Assembly: GCF_020042285.1 (NCBI RefSeq)
Contig: NZ_CP083388.1
Location: forward strand, 2,568,001-2,632,000
DNA length: 64,000 nt
Direction of reading: 5' to 3'
From: Ferruginibacter albus
Lineage (GTDB): Bacteria; Bacteroidota; Bacteroidia; Chitinophagales; Chitinophagaceae
Part shown: piece by piece, positions 26,181 through 39,261 of the stretch
Numbering within the stretch: position 1 is the stretch's first letter
Layout of the letters: each line of letters opens with the position of its first letter
Program-made: the position numbers and the translations under genes
The notes under the pieces: generated by a model
The model's input: only the letters and a program-made list of their open reading frames with translations
Told to the model about the DNA's origin: nothing
Database searches by the model: none

Positions 26181-28010
26181 ATGCAAAAGCTTTTTATCTG
26201 TTGCCTGTTATTTTTTTTCTGTTCAACGGCAAATGCCAGTATCACTGTTAGCATTATCAGCCCCACGCAAAACCAGGCGCAATTTTACAACACCATACAT
26301 CTTAGCGTAGATATTTATTCTGATTACGATCTTAAATCGGTTGTAGCAACATTGAATGGACAAAAGGATACTCTCTCCAGTGATATCAATTCTATAGGTT
26401 CTTATACATCTGACTGGGTACTCAATGGAATGCCTACCAATACTCCTTTAACCTTAACCATTACTGCAATAGATTATTTCAATAATCAACAATCCAGTTC
26501 AGTAGTAGTTGTGTTTGTTTCTCCTCCTCCTGTAGTAAATAAGCCAGAGTTGCCTGTAATGTATTCCAACATTTATCCTTCTGTTCACTTAAAAGGTTCT
26601 TATACCGGTGGCGACAGTGTAACTTTTACGGTATCGGCCGTAGCAGACTATTCTCAGATATTTAGTTTTGTTGCACATAATAATATTGATACAATCATTA
26701 CTATAAACTTAAAAACTATCCCTCAAGGCACTGTATATATTACTTATACTGCAACAGATAAATGGGGGCAGCATAGCGACGAAACTGTTTATGCTTTTTA
26801 TGATGATAACGTTTTACTGAAAAAGTTTTATGAGGGAAAAGGAGATATAACGGACTTTAACTATGACAAAGTACTGGAAGGTTATTCTTCCTATCAAATA
26901 ACAGATCTTTCCACATCTGTCTCTACTCCACTTCCCTCAACATTTACCGGAACCAATGTAATTACTCCTTATGGAGTACTTTCTAACACCGGCAATCTTT
27001 TTGATTGGAATACCCGTAAGATCTATTCTTTTCCAAATGTTTCTATTAATAATCCTGATACTCCTGCCTATGCCGGTGGCAGTGCACGTTTTAATAATTC
27101 AGGTAAATATGCTACCAGTGCTATTGTTTTTGAAAACTATGACGATCCTTATTCTGCATACATAGATATCTACCTTAATAATTTAGAAACACATACTTCT
27201 ACTTTTTACGCAAGAAGCCGGGGAAATAATTATTATTATATTCCAGGTGAAAATTTTAGTCAGTATGATGTTGATAATGCCGTGGATTCCAGTGGTTATG
27301 TTGAATATGTGGATAATCCTATTTTAATAGACGAGGGATATGAACTACCGCCTATTAGTATGCATCCGGCAACTGACAACTATAATCATGCTTATATGTG
27401 GGCAACGCCTGTTATGAATACAGACGGAGCTTTTACCGGCTTATATAATGATACACTTATTATTAATCATTCAACCGCAATAGGACTGGGAGTAGATTGC
27501 GATAATTATCGATTGGAAAATAAATTTATAGCGTATGAGAAGAAAGGCCCTTCAGGCGTTACACAAATTTGGTTAAGAGATAGCCTGGGAAATAATACAC
27601 AGTTAACATATTCCGGAACAGTGGATAGTTATCTTCGATCTCTTAATCCACAGGGAGATATTATTTATACTACGGGCACCACAGGTTACCTCGCTAAAAA
27701 AGGAACAACATCACCCATACAATTAGGAAATTTGAGTGGAGTTATTTATTACCGCGATTCTGCCTGGTATGAATCAAAAGGAAATACCTTATATAAATTG
27801 CTGGTAGATGCCTACTTACCTGTTACCAATGGAGATTGGAATAATCCTGCTACCTGGCAAAATAATACAGTACCCCCTGCCAATGCCGATGTTATCATTA
27901 ATAATTTTACTATTACTGTAACAGCAAATGCCAGTTGTAATTCTTTAAAAATGGTTAGTCCCGGAAACGTAACCGTTTTACCGGGAGTTAATTTAACAGT
28001 CCTACATTAA
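26181..28010 (+). CDS. Secreted beta-rich protein of unknown function
   Basis: The 609-residue protein has a signal peptide (about residues 1-20, ending STANA). Two Ig-like beta-sandwich segments follow (VSIISPTQNQAQFYNTIHL and the DSVTFTVSAVADYSQI region), then a middle region (about residues 215-540) with WD/propeller-like turns (RLENKFIAYEKKGPSGVTQIW). The C-terminus has the GDWNNPATWQNNTVPPANAD motif, the same motif type as GDWNDPSNW in the giant protein at 54025. There is no recognisable T9SS sorting domain: the protein stops directly after this module, so it is either secreted by another route or has lost its C-terminus. Confidence 0.78.
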   Translation: MQKLFICCLLFFFCSTANASITVSIISPTQNQAQFYNTIHLSVDIYSDYDLKSVVATLNGQKDTLSSDINSIGSYTSDWVLNGMPTNTPLTLTITAIDYFNNQQSSSVVVVFVSPPPVVNKPELPVMYSNIYPSVHLKGSYTGGDSVTFTVSAVADYSQIFSFVAHNNIDTIITINLKTIPQGTVYITYTATDKWGQHSDETVYAFYDDNVLLKKFYEGKGDITDFNYDKVLEGYSSYQITDLSTSVSTPLPSTFTGTNVITPYGVLSNTGNLFDWNTRKIYSFPNVSINNPDTPAYAGGSARFNNSGKYATSAIVFENYDDPYSAYIDIYLNNLETHTSTFYARSRGNNYYYIPGENFSQYDVDNAVDSSGYVEYVDNPILIDEGYELPPISMHPATDNYNHAYMWATPVMNTDGAFTGLYNDTLIINHSTAIGLGVDCDNYRLENKFIAYEKKGPSGVTQIWLRDSLGNNTQLTYSGTVDSYLRSLNPQGDIIYTTGTTGYLAKKGTTSPIQLGNLSGVIYYRDSAWYESKGNTLYKLLVDAYLPVTNGDWNNPATWQNNTVPPANADVIINNFTITVTANASCNSLKMVSPGNVTVLPGVNLTVLH

Positions 28011-28561
28011 GGAATAGACTAATTATCATCACATTATACCTATACGAGTACGTCGGGGACGTATGGAGAATAGGTGGTATAACCTATTGCCATAGGTACT
28101 GAACTTATACCGATACTGTTCTGAAATGATGAGTTATACATTGCGAAGTAGTGGCGCATACATTATATAAAGATGACGAATAGGTTGGTATAATGGGTAG
28201 TAACAGGTTGTCTATAGATGCTGACCAGATTAGGGATAGATGCGGCATAGATAGTTTAACGATGGTGAATAGGTTAAAGAAATAATCGTATCCTCTTATA
28301 TAACGTGGTAGCATTAGGTTACTTACAATATAGTCACCACTTGCGGATGTATACACCACTATTTCCAGACGTAGTAAGCAGTAATAATTTAGTAGTGAAG
28401 ATTAAGTTGATTACCTAATTCGATTGAGTTTTATAGGTAATAGGTATTACTTGCGGATGTATAAGTCACCTGCTTTTCCTATAGATAGCAGCACTCTTTA
28501 ATTTGTCGCAACGTCCTCTGCGAGAGACGTTGCTAGGAATAAATCAGAGTCCTAAGATGGG
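28011..28561. repeat. Gene-free region with hairpins and a repeated 15-mer
   Basis: No supportable gene is visible. The palindrome TACGTC-GGG-GACGTA is followed by a nested hairpin in which GGTATAA (28076-28082) pairs with TTATACC (28105-28111), and CCTAT with ATAGG around a TGCC loop. ACTTGCGGATGTATA occurs at 28339-28353 and 28449-28463. GCAACGTC (28508-28515) pairs with GACGTTGC (28526-28533). The pattern suggests nested or decayed dispersed repeats. Confidence 0.5.
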
Positions 28562-29302
28562 TTATCTCACTTTTGTTTTAATGGGCTTAAGACCATCATT
28601 TGCATAATCATAATAATAAATTCCATCTGCAAGTTTAAAAACCTGTTTTTGAATATAAGCAGCATCAAATGTTTCGCATGCTGTAGGAATTAAAAAAAGC
28701 GGAACGATCGTTTTCCAATTCCCATTTTTATACGAATAGGTTATCATATTATAGGTACATCCGTTTTCGGGTGATTGAAAAACAGATAATTCATCCATGC
28801 CATCATTGTCCAGGTCTCCTTCATTTACAAGGTAAGCCTCGCAACAGCCAATTATAATCGGTTGAATAGCAGAATCAGAAAAGAACACTGTGTATTCATT
28901 CGGCGTTCCGTTAGGATCGTCCCTATCTCCTTTTTGTATTTTCGTTTGTACGCTATAGGCATTTATAGCGTTGTTTCTTTGCTTAAAGTTCCCGAAAATA
29001 TTTTCACCCACTTTTGCACGAACAACAGCTGTATCTTTCGTTAAATATTGCATGAGCAGCCAGCCAACACTTGTTTTCTCATTACTATTTATAAAACAGG
29101 TATAGCCGAAATCATTTTTTATTTTTTGGATAAAGACCCAATCGGGTTTATTAAAATAAGCTTTGCGTTTGGTAGAAGTATCAGGTGTGGTATAAAAATA
29201 TACTTTGTTGGATGCTGTTGCATTTACTGTGTAGTAACCCGGTTTAGCTTGGCTATAAGTAAACAAAGGAAAACAAAATAGAATGGGAAGTATCTTTTTC
29301 AT
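28562..29302 (-). CDS. Secreted protein of unknown function
   Basis: The frame is open to 29473, but the first residues there do not look like a protein start; MKKILPILFCFPLFTYSQ at 29302 is a clear signal peptide, giving 246 residues. The mature protein begins with an SH3-like stretch (YYTVNATASNKVYFYTTPD, then VGWLLMQYLTK), and its C-terminal half contains DLDNDGMDELSVF, an FG-GAP/EF-hand-like calcium loop. It probably works in the periplasm or outside the cell. No enzyme motif is seen. It is divergent from the gene at 29382. Confidence 0.8.
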   Translation of the reverse strand: MKKILPILFCFPLFTYSQAKPGYYTVNATASNKVYFYTTPDTSTKRKAYFNKPDWVFIQKIKNDFGYTCFINSNEKTSVGWLLMQYLTKDTAVVRAKVGENIFGNFKQRNNAINAYSVQTKIQKGDRDDPNGTPNEYTVFFSDSAIQPIIIGCCEAYLVNEGDLDNDGMDELSVFQSPENGCTYNMITYSYKNGNWKTIVPLFLIPTACETFDAAYIQKQVFKLADGIYYYDYANDGLKPIKTKVR

Positions 29303-29381
29303 TTTATTAAAACTATAATAAATTTTACATTTATAATTAAAACCGGCACAGGACAGGCGACTGCGCCTAATTGAGGAAATA

Positions 29382-30464
29382 ATGAGAGACAAAAAAAATT
29401 TCGATGAATATTTATATTCCTGGCAGGCAAAGCATATTGAAGATTTGCTTGCGCCTAAAACAGGAAAAAACATATTTCAAAGAATAACAAAATGGGGGAA
29501 GGGAATACTGGTTTCCTTTCTTTTTTTATTCTCTAAATGTTCCTATACACAAACATATTTCCCCGATTCATTATCTGCAAAAAACAATAAGACATCGAAA
29601 CGGGTGATGGGCTCACGTTTATTTTTGGTTGTACCTGCTGATTATGAAATGCAATTGAAAAGTATAGGCTACTATAAATTTAAGAAAAATTCAAGCACGG
29701 GCTTTCACATTGATGAGCGCTTTGATGATAATTTTTATTCCGCCACTGATGGTTTTTTAAAAAGTTCTTTTATTTTAAAAACTACTACCGCCGGCATGTG
29801 CAAAAAAGTAAAGGTGGGCAACTTTGACGGCATTTACTATAAGGGAAGTTTGAATATGCCAGCAGACAAACAAAAAACAGCCTTTCTGATGTTTGGAGAT
29901 AGTAGTTTTAAAGCTACCGTATCCGGTTATTTTTTACCTGGAGATAAAATAGCAGAAACAGAAATAAATAATATATTGACAACAGTTGGTTACGATACAT
30001 CTATAATCCCTGATCGTCTTGAAGTGGAAGATTTTAAGTTTAATCAAAATATTACAGGGTTTAAATATGTTAGCGATGGTAGTGAAAACCCACTAGTTTA
30101 TTCGATAGATGGAGTACAGCGATCAATACAAACAAGTAAAAATATATCCTCTTTTGAACTACGTAAATATAAATGCAACAGTATAGATAGTGCAAAAAAG
30201 ATTATTAAACTTAAAGTGGAGGGGCTTACAAAATCCGGCTTGGTAAAATCAACCAGTGTTCAACAAAGAAACATACAAGCCAATGGCAATGCAGCTTATG
30301 AAATGATTATGGATGGACAAGGGAAATATTTGACAGGTATAAAATTTTATGCTGTTATAATTCAAAAAGAAAATATGGGGTTGCTTTTTTGGGGTGTTGA
30401 TAGAAACAATGGAGAATGGATGGATAAATTCAAATCAACAGTTCAGTCAATAACGATTGATTAA
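29382..30464 (+). CDS. Hypothetical protein with internal signal-anchor
   Basis: The 360-residue protein has an unusual N-terminus: about 36 polar residues (MRDKKNFDEYLYSWQAKHIE) precede a hydrophobic segment (GILVSFLFLFSKCSYTQ). It may be a signal anchor or a signal peptide with an overlong n-region, but no ATG lies close to the hydrophobic part. The rest (about residues 60-360) is a soluble alpha/beta-looking domain with no motif I recognise. The terminator at 30501-30536 separates it from convergent dnaK. Confidence 0.75.
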   Translation: MRDKKNFDEYLYSWQAKHIEDLLAPKTGKNIFQRITKWGKGILVSFLFLFSKCSYTQTYFPDSLSAKNNKTSKRVMGSRLFLVVPADYEMQLKSIGYYKFKKNSSTGFHIDERFDDNFYSATDGFLKSSFILKTTTAGMCKKVKVGNFDGIYYKGSLNMPADKQKTAFLMFGDSSFKATVSGYFLPGDKIAETEINNILTTVGYDTSIIPDRLEVEDFKFNQNITGFKYVSDGSENPLVYSIDGVQRSIQTSKNISSFELRKYKCNSIDSAKKIIKLKVEGLTKSGLVKSTSVQQRNIQANGNAAYEMIMDGQGKYLTGIKFYAVIIQKENMGLLFWGVDRNNGEWMDKFKSTVQSITID

Positions 30465-30500
30465 TTTTCCAGTATATAGAACAATATAGTTTTAGTGATT

Positions 30501-30536
30501 AAAAAAGCCCCGCAATTGCGGGGCTATATTTTTTCC
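30501..30536. terminator. Bidirectional terminator between convergent genes
   Basis: AGCCCCGCAA and TTGCGGGGCT (30506-30525) form a stem preceded by AAAAAA and followed by TATATTTTTT. It serves dnaK on the minus strand and the gene at 29382 on the plus strand. Confidence 0.92.
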
Positions 30537-30543
30537 GTTACTT

Positions 30544-32451
30544 TTATTTCACTTCTTCAAACTGTGCATCTTCCACATTATCGGAACCTCCACCCTGTTG
30601 TTGTGCGCCATCATGAGGCTGTTCACCACCGTTAGGTTGAGCGCCGGCCTGCTGTGTATTGTAAATATCCTGGCTGGCGGCTGTCCATGCATTGTTCAAT
30701 TCTTCTAAAGTAGCATCAATGGTAGCCAGGTCTTGCGCTTTGTGAGCTTCTTTTAATTTGTTCAATGCGGTTTCAATAACGGCTTTTTTATCTGCAGGTA
30801 TTTTATCGCCGTATTCTTTCAATTGTTTTTCTGTCTGGAAGATCAAGCTATCTGCCTGGTTCACTTTTTCGATCTTTTCTTTCGCTGCTTTATCTTCTGC
30901 TTCATGCGCTTTCGCTTCGGCTTTCATTTTTTCTACTTCATCCTTGCTTAAGCCGCTACCACCTTGTATGGTGATCTTTTGTTCCTTACCGGTGCCTTTA
31001 TCTTTTGCAGTAACGTGTAAGATACCATTGGCATCCACATCAAACATTACTTCAATTTGCGGAACACCACGTGGAGCCGGTGGAATACCATCCAGGTTAA
31101 ACATACCTAAGCTCTTGTTTTGATTTGCTAAAGGACGTTCCCCTTGCAACACATGTATCTGTACGCCGGGTTGATTATCCGCAGCGGTACTAAATGTTTC
31201 TGATTTTTTTGTAGGGATGGTTGTGTTGGCATCGATCAAACGTGTCATCACACCCCCCATTGTTTCAATACCTAAGCTTAACGGTGTTACATCTAATAGC
31301 AACACATCTTTTACTTCACCTGTTAATACAGCACCTTGTATGGCTGCACCTACGGCAACAACTTCATCAGGGTTAACACCTTTGTTTGGTTTTTTACCAA
31401 AGAAAGTTTCTACTATTTCCTGTACTTTAGGTATACGCGTGCTACCACCAACCAATATCACTTCATCAATATCCGATTTGCTTAAGCCTGCATCTTTCAA
31501 GGCTGCTTCGCATGGCTTTAAACAACGTTCAAATAATTTATCTGCTAATTGTTCAAACTTAGCACGACTTAATTTCTTCACTAAGTGCTTAGGCACTCCG
31601 TCAACCGCAGTGATATAAGGAAGATTGATCTCTGTTTCTGAAGATGATGATAACTCAACCTTTGATTTTTCTGCTGCTTCTTTTAAACGTTGCAAAGCCA
31701 TCGGGTCTTTACGCAAGTCGATCGCTTCATCTTTTTTAAATTCATCAGCCAACCAATCCATGATCACTTTATCAAAATCATCACCACCTAAATGCGTATC
31801 ACCATTGGTACTTTTTACTTCAAATACACCATCACCTAATTCCAGCACCGATACGTCGAATGTACCACCACCTAAGTCAAACACTACTATTTTCTGATCG
31901 TGCTTGCCTTTATCCAAACCATATGCTAAGGCTGCTGCAGTAGGTTCGTTTACAATTCTACGAACAGTTAACCCTGCAATTTCACCGGCTTCTTTAGTTG
32001 CCTGGCGTTGCGCATCGTTAAAGTAAGCAGGCACTGTAATAACCGCTTCGGTTACATCCTGTCCAAGGTAATCTTCAGCAGTTTTTTTCATTTTCTGCAG
32101 TACCATTGCACTGATTTCCTGTGGCGTATACTGTCTGCCATCTATATCAATACGAACGGTATTATTGTCACCTTTTACTATTTTATAGCTCCAATGTGAG
32201 CTTTCTTCTGTTACTTCATCGAAACGGCGACCCATAAAACGCTTAACACTGCTGATAGTATTGTGCGGATTGGTAATTGCCTGGCGTTTGGCAGGATCTC
32301 CTACTTTACGCTCTCCGTTTTTCAAAAAAGCCACTACCGACGGGGTTGTACGGCGCCCTTCGTCGTTGGCGATCACTACCGGTTCGTTTCCTTCCATTAC
32401 GGCAACGCAACTATTGGTAGTTCCTAAGTCTATTCCTATTATTTTTCCCAT
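30544..32451 (-). CDS. dnaK: Molecular chaperone DnaK (Hsp70)
   Basis: The 635-residue ATP-driven chaperone folds and rescues proteins together with DnaJ and GrpE. The nucleotide-binding domain starts [16 protein letters not shown], with the phosphate loops [14 protein letters not shown] and [13 protein letters not shown]. The conserved linker [15 protein letters not shown] leads to the substrate-binding domain from about residue 395. The C-terminal tail is Gly/Gln-rich and ends FEEVK. No grpE, dnaJ or hrcA gene adjoins it. A TGG-N8-TTG element lies about 30-45 nt upstream. Confidence 0.99.
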   Translation of the reverse strand: MGKIIGIDLGTTNSCVAVMEGNEPVVIANDEGRRTTPSVVAFLKNGERKVGDPAKRQAITNPHNTISSVKRFMGRRFDEVTEESSHWSYKIVKGDNNTVRIDIDGRQYTPQEISAMVLQKMKKTAEDYLGQDVTEAVITVPAYFNDAQRQATKEAGEIAGLTVRRIVNEPTAAALAYGLDKGKHDQKIVVFDLGGGTFDVSVLELGDGVFEVKSTNGDTHLGGDDFDKVIMDWLADEFKKDEAIDLRKDPMALQRLKEAAEKSKVELSSSSETEINLPYITAVDGVPKHLVKKLSRAKFEQLADKLFERCLKPCEAALKDAGLSKSDIDEVILVGGSTRIPKVQEIVETFFGKKPNKGVNPDEVVAVGAAIQGAVLTGEVKDVLLLDVTPLSLGIETMGGVMTRLIDANTTIPTKKSETFSTAADNQPGVQIHVLQGERPLANQNKSLGMFNLDGIPPAPRGVPQIEVMFDVDANGILHVTAKDKGTGKEQKITIQGGSGLSKDEVEKMKAEAKAHEAEDKAAKEKIEKVNQADSLIFQTEKQLKEYGDKIPADKKAVIETALNKLKEAHKAQDLATIDATLEELNNAWTAASQDIYNTQQAGAQPNGGEQPHDGAQQQGGGSDNVEDAQFEEVK

Positions 32452-32481
32452 GATTATTGTGTTTTAAGTTCCCTATTGTTT

Positions 32482-32498
32482 GACAAGCATTATGCCAA
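32482..32498 (-). promoter_or_regulatory. Sigma-54-like promoter element upstream of dnaK
   Basis: Read on the minus strand, TTGGCATAATGCTTGTC contains TGGCA and TTG at the spacing of the sigma-54 -24/-12 consensus (TGGCAC-N5-TTGCW). The last conserved C is a T, so the match is incomplete. It lies 31-47 nt before the dnaK ATG, a plausible promoter distance. Confidence 0.4.
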
Positions 32499-32559
32499 GG
32501 GAGGTAAGAGTGAAAAAATGGCAGGATGTTAAAAAGCAAGGTAACGAGGCAACAAGTGA

Positions 32560-33045
32560 TCAGACGGTAACCTTTGTTCTAAAAGTAAAATGCCTTTGGG
32601 TTATATAGCTAACGGCGATAATAATAACAGTTGCGATAACCTGGGATAATACAGGCTTGATGTGAAAATATTCAACGAACATTTTCAACAGTACATAGTT
32701 GAGGCAGAAATTAAAGATAAAGGAGAGAAAATAACGAAACAGCTGCACCCGTCCTCTCAAATTAGAATCTACAAATACCACATATTTATTAAGAAAAAAG
32801 CCCATTGTAAAAGAAGTTAGCCCGTAAATTATCAACGCAAAACTGTATGGCTTAAAAGAATAAAACAAAATATCAATATCCTGCTTTTTTGCTATTAGAT
32901 GATATACAATAATAAACATAGCAAAAGAAAATACCACATTAGAACCTCCGCAAACTGCATAACGGAATGTCTGCAAAGGCATTATCTTCCTTAAAGGAGG
33001 AAAATAAAAAAAATCAATAAAGCTCTTAATTTTCTCTTTCGGCAT
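32560..33045 (-). CDS. GtrA family membrane protein
   Basis: With a start at MPKEKIKSFIDFF (33045) the protein has 161 residues and four predicted membrane segments, beginning near FRYAVCGGSNVVFSFAMF and ending with SQVIATVIIIAVSY. GFFLNKYVVF in the middle and ITQRHFTFRTK at the end are GtrA hallmarks. GtrA proteins are thought to help move polyprenyl-linked sugars across the inner membrane for cell-surface glycosylation. No glycosyltransferase adjoins it. The upstream gap holds a CGCAAAGACGCAAAG repeat (33079-33114). Confidence 0.9.
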   Translation of the reverse strand: MPKEKIKSFIDFFYFPPLRKIMPLQTFRYAVCGGSNVVFSFAMFIIVYHLIAKKQDIDILFYSFKPYSFALIIYGLTSFTMGFFLNKYVVFVDSNLRGRVQLFRYFLSFIFNFCLNYVLLKMFVEYFHIKPVLSQVIATVIIIAVSYITQRHFTFRTKVTV

Positions 33046-33078
33046 AATCGGCGGCGAAGATATATATTTTAAGGGTTT

Positions 33079-33114
33079 CACGCAAAGACGCAAAGGATAC
33101 AAAGACGCAAAGAA
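33079..33114. repeat. CGCAAAGACGCAAAG-type short tandem repeat
   Basis: CGCAAAGACGCAAAG is followed at once by a diverged unit (GATACAAAGACGCAAAG). A related degenerate stretch lies at 40273-40308 after cysM. Confidence 0.5.
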
Positions 33115-33135
33115 TATGTTATTTCATAAATCAAT

Positions 33136-33168
33136 AAAACAAAAATGCCCCCGATCAACGAGAGCATT
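33136..33168 (-). terminator. Terminator of the gene at 33189
   Basis: On the minus strand AATGCTCTCG and CGGGGGCATT pair over 10 bp (two G-U pairs, 5-nt loop), followed by TTTGTTTT. Confidence 0.8.
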
Positions 33169-33188
33169 ATAAAATATTGTAAGATGAA

Positions 33189-33656
33189 CTAGAACGTGTA
33201 ACGTATAGCTATACCACCCCATCCACCATAAAATCCGTTGCCGTAATTAGAACCAAATTCAAATGAAGGCTGCCAATCGACCGACAAATTAATAGGGGCT
33301 CCTTGTATCTTATAATCCAACCCTAACACACCATCCACACCTAAAGAACTTCCACCACCGTATTTAGTACCATAAAAACCTACGTGCGCACCACCACCAA
33401 CATACCATTTTAAACCTTGTACGTCTTTTATGTCCTGGTGCCATTCGTATAAGCCGGTTATTCTAAATCCATAATCCCTGAAATAACCTAAGCCTTCAAT
33501 AGCAGCATCATCCTTAATAAAATGTTTGATAGTGATCGCACCGGGATAGAATTTAAGACCCAATGCAGTAGTGTAATCGGATGAAAGATTTTGTGCTTTC
33601 AATCCTGTTATAGCCATACACGTTAGTAACGAAAAAAGGAAAAGTGTTTTTCTCAT
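33189..33656 (-). CDS. Small outer-membrane-like or secreted protein
   Basis: The 155-residue protein has a signal peptide (to about residue 21, ending GLKAQ). The mature part alternates aromatic/hydrophobic and polar residues with Gly-rich turns (WYVGGGAHVGFYGTKYGGG) and ends GWGGIAIRYTF; a terminal Phe after a beta-strand is typical of outer-membrane beta-barrels. The length would allow about eight short strands. The function is unknown. Confidence 0.78.
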   Translation of the reverse strand: MRKTLFLFSLLTCMAITGLKAQNLSSDYTTALGLKFYPGAITIKHFIKDDAAIEGLGYFRDYGFRITGLYEWHQDIKDVQGLKWYVGGGAHVGFYGTKYGGGSSLGVDGVLGLDYKIQGAPINLSVDWQPSFEFGSNYGNGFYGGWGGIAIRYTF

Positions 33657-33730
33657 AAAAAATATAATTTGTAATCAGTTAGACAAAAAAATCATGCCAA
33701 AGGATGCATGTGTTTTATAATAACATTGTT

Positions 33731-37294
<3,564 letters not shown>

Positions 37295-37340
37295 GATTAC
37301 ATGAATATTTTACGTTGTAAAGGCTTACCTGGCATGTATT

Positions 37341-37997
37341 TTATTCTTTGATCTCAACAACCCTGTTTTCTAATATTCTGTCATTGGCCTCGCCTTCAAC
37401 TTTAATTTTAATGTTAGTAAAAATTATCTTATCGCCAATGGCAGGCTTTAAAATACTTTGCAGGTTATCTGTTCCTTTTACATTTAAGACAGTGCTTTTA
37501 TTTTGCCTAACTGTTGTAATAGTAAAGCTTCTCACGCTTGCGTTGAACAGAACATCCGGAACAGCAGCTTTTGTTGTTAAGAATTGAATACTCTTTACCT
37601 GTTGAACGGAAAGCAAATTTTTTAACATGGACGTATCATGATCACTTGAAATTATTGCTATTGCCGGATCAGGCATGGGAACACAATCAAAGTAATCATA
37701 TCGCTCGGCAGTAGTTGCTTCACTTAGCTTTTCTTTTATCGTGATCCTGATCTTTCCGGGCTTTGATGGCTTGATGTATTTTTTATTATCAATGGTCAGC
37801 AATTCACCGCTATCAATTTTCATTTCGAATGTTCCGCCTTTGATGGATCGTAATGAATATTCATTCAATACATCTTTATAGAATATTTTTGTTTTGGTTT
37901 CTACAATTGCAGCGGGGCATTGTGCAAATAAATTACCGAATGAGCTAATAAGAAGGAATACAAGGAGTATTGTTGCTGATCTTTGGGATGTTCTCAT
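37341..37997 (-). CDS. Exported protein of unknown function
   Basis: The 218-residue protein has a signal peptide (about residues 1-25, ending GNLFAQ). The N-terminal half reads as an Ig-like strand pattern (GGTFEMKIDSGELLTI, GKIRITIKEKLS). The C-terminal half (RSFTITTVRQNKSTVLN through IGDKIIFTNIKIKVEG) resembles the GldM C-terminal beta-domain style but is far too short to be GldM. I do not assign a function. It is followed upstream, on the same strand, by the DUF2200 gene. Confidence 0.75.
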   Translation of the reverse strand: MRTSQRSATILLVFLLISSFGNLFAQCPAAIVETKTKIFYKDVLNEYSLRSIKGGTFEMKIDSGELLTIDNKKYIKPSKPGKIRITIKEKLSEATTAERYDYFDCVPMPDPAIAIISSDHDTSMLKNLLSVQQVKSIQFLTTKAAVPDVLFNASVRSFTITTVRQNKSTVLNVKGTDNLQSILKPAIGDKIIFTNIKIKVEGEANDRILENRVVEIKE

Positions 37998-38028
37998 ATT
38001 GATGGGTTAAAGTAGTATTTAGTTATTA

Positions 38029-38394
38029 TTACGCTTTTCGCAAGATCTTTTCCATTGCTTTACCTTTTGCCAATTCATCTATCAGCTTGTCTAAGTATCT
38101 TACTTTTTTCGTTAACGAATTTTCAATGTCTTCTACTCTGTAACCGCAAATAACACCTGTTATTAAATGCGCATGAGGATTTAGTTTTGCTTTCTCAAAG
38201 AAGGTTGCAAAACTTACTTTATCAGCAACCAACTGTTGAATGTTTTTTTCATTAAAACCGGTTAACCATTTTATTACCTGGTGCAATTCCTCTATTGTTC
38301 TGCCTTTGCTTTCTACTTTTTTTATATAATAAGGATAAACCGCTGCAAAGGTGGTTTTTGCCATACGCTCGTTGTGTTCGGGAGTGGGTTGCAT
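38029..38394 (-). CDS. DUF2200 family protein
   Basis: The 121-residue protein is recognisable from FAAVYPYYIKKVESKGRT near residue 16, VIKWLTGF near 40, FFEKAKLNPHAHLITGVICGYRVEDIE near 67, and KVRYLDKLIDELAKGK at the C-terminus. It is soluble and alpha-helical. The molecular function is not established. It is 9 nt from the upstream gene at 38404 and probably co-transcribed with it. Confidence 0.9.
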   Translation of the reverse strand: MQPTPEHNERMAKTTFAAVYPYYIKKVESKGRTIEELHQVIKWLTGFNEKNIQQLVADKVSFATFFEKAKLNPHAHLITGVICGYRVEDIENSLTKKVRYLDKLIDELAKGKAMEKILRKA

Positions 38395-38403
38395 GGTGAT
38401 AGT

Positions 38404-38955
38404 TTAGTGTAAATTAGCAAAATGTTTTACTAAACCAATTTTACTACTGTCTGTAATAATTATTTGCGGAAACAGGTCGTCTTTGGTATCGGGTATACCA
38501 TCTTGTCCTGATGAAAAAAGAGAATATTTGCTCCCTCTTTTTTCGTAGTTGTAATAGCCCCCTTCTTTTGCATTTAGTCCTTGAGCCACGTCAATAACCG
38601 GGGCTAATTTATCATCATCTGAAACCTGTTTTAAATTATCGGGATATTGTCCATGCTGTAATTTATAGAATTCAATATTTTTCACTAAGCTGTTTAGCTG
38701 CATTTGGGCAATATTTTCGAATCCCTTTTTGAAAGGAGAAAGATGTGTGCTTGCATAGAAAATTAATGAATAAAAAACGATCGTCCATATTATCCCTGCT
38801 GCACCGATTATTGAAAGCCATTTGTCTTTATACTTTATAAGGCCGTATAGTAACAATGCTAAACCCACAAATGCACCAACTAAAGGAATTAAGCAAAGAA
38901 GCCCTATTAAATAAGGCGGTTTAGGTTTTTTTGGTGGGATGGTAGATGTTTCCAT
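38404..38955 (-). CDS. Membrane protein with pseudopilin-like C-terminal domain
   Basis: The 183-residue protein has a Pro-rich N-terminus (IPPKKPKPPYL) and two hydrophobic segments (about 14-38 and 48-68). The C-terminal part (about 85-170) resembles the type II secretion GspG fold: a helix (IEFYKLQHGQYPDNLKQV), then YYNYEKRGSKYSLFSSGQDG and GIPDTKDD, an aspartate-rich calcium loop-like segment. The organisation differs from true pseudopilins because a two-TM region replaces the prepilin peptide. It likely sits in the inner membrane; the function is unknown. Confidence 0.78.
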   Translation of the reverse strand: METSTIPPKKPKPPYLIGLLCLIPLVGAFVGLALLLYGLIKYKDKWLSIIGAAGIIWTIVFYSLIFYASTHLSPFKKGFENIAQMQLNSLVKNIEFYKLQHGQYPDNLKQVSDDDKLAPVIDVAQGLNAKEGGYYNYEKRGSKYSLFSSGQDGIPDTKDDLFPQIIITDSSKIGLVKHFANLH

Positions 38956-39064
38956 TTTTACATGTGATAATATCGCAGAACAATTTAAGAACTAATGTTC
39001 AAATTTATTTGTGGATATTGTCTTTGGCGCTTACTTCATGAACCTTTCTCAAGTAAACTTTCGC

Positions 39065-39213
39065 TTCGCCTCCTCACCAGTAATTGCAGTAGGCGCCTCT
39101 TTTGGTTCGGTATTGCCGCAGGCAAGATTGAAAAAAATGCGCAGCAGATTTTTTTCAAAGAAGCAAAAGCAGCGCCGGTGCAGTTACGCAGCTGCGCCGG
39201 CTGTGGAGGCGAA
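39065..39213. repeat. ~149-bp dispersed repeat, copy 1 (upstream of cysM)
   Basis: It aligns with 40543-40688 over its whole length with scattered substitutions. Conserved inner blocks include AGGCGCCTCTTTTGGTT, GCCGCAGGCAAGATTGAA and AGCGCCGGTGCAGTTACGCAG. Its ends are short inverted repeats (TTCGCCTC... and ...GAGGCGAA). The gap 38956-39385 otherwise contains only a short hairpin-repeat relative at 39262-39288 and the cysM leader. Confidence 0.85.
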
Positions 39214-39261
39214 AGTTTCAAACTAAATATTTTTACATTTTTTGAAAGAATATTTAAAAAA

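Noticed and set aside
28105-28359. 84-codon minus-strand frame in the hairpin-rich gap
   Set aside because: It is composed of the repeat and hairpin elements, with no credible start, domain or codon pattern.
33680-33700. Possible third copy of the chaperone promoter element (TTTGGCATGATTTTTTTGTC, minus strand)
   Set aside because: Spacing between TGG and TTG is 10 rather than 8 nt, so it does not fit the same element.
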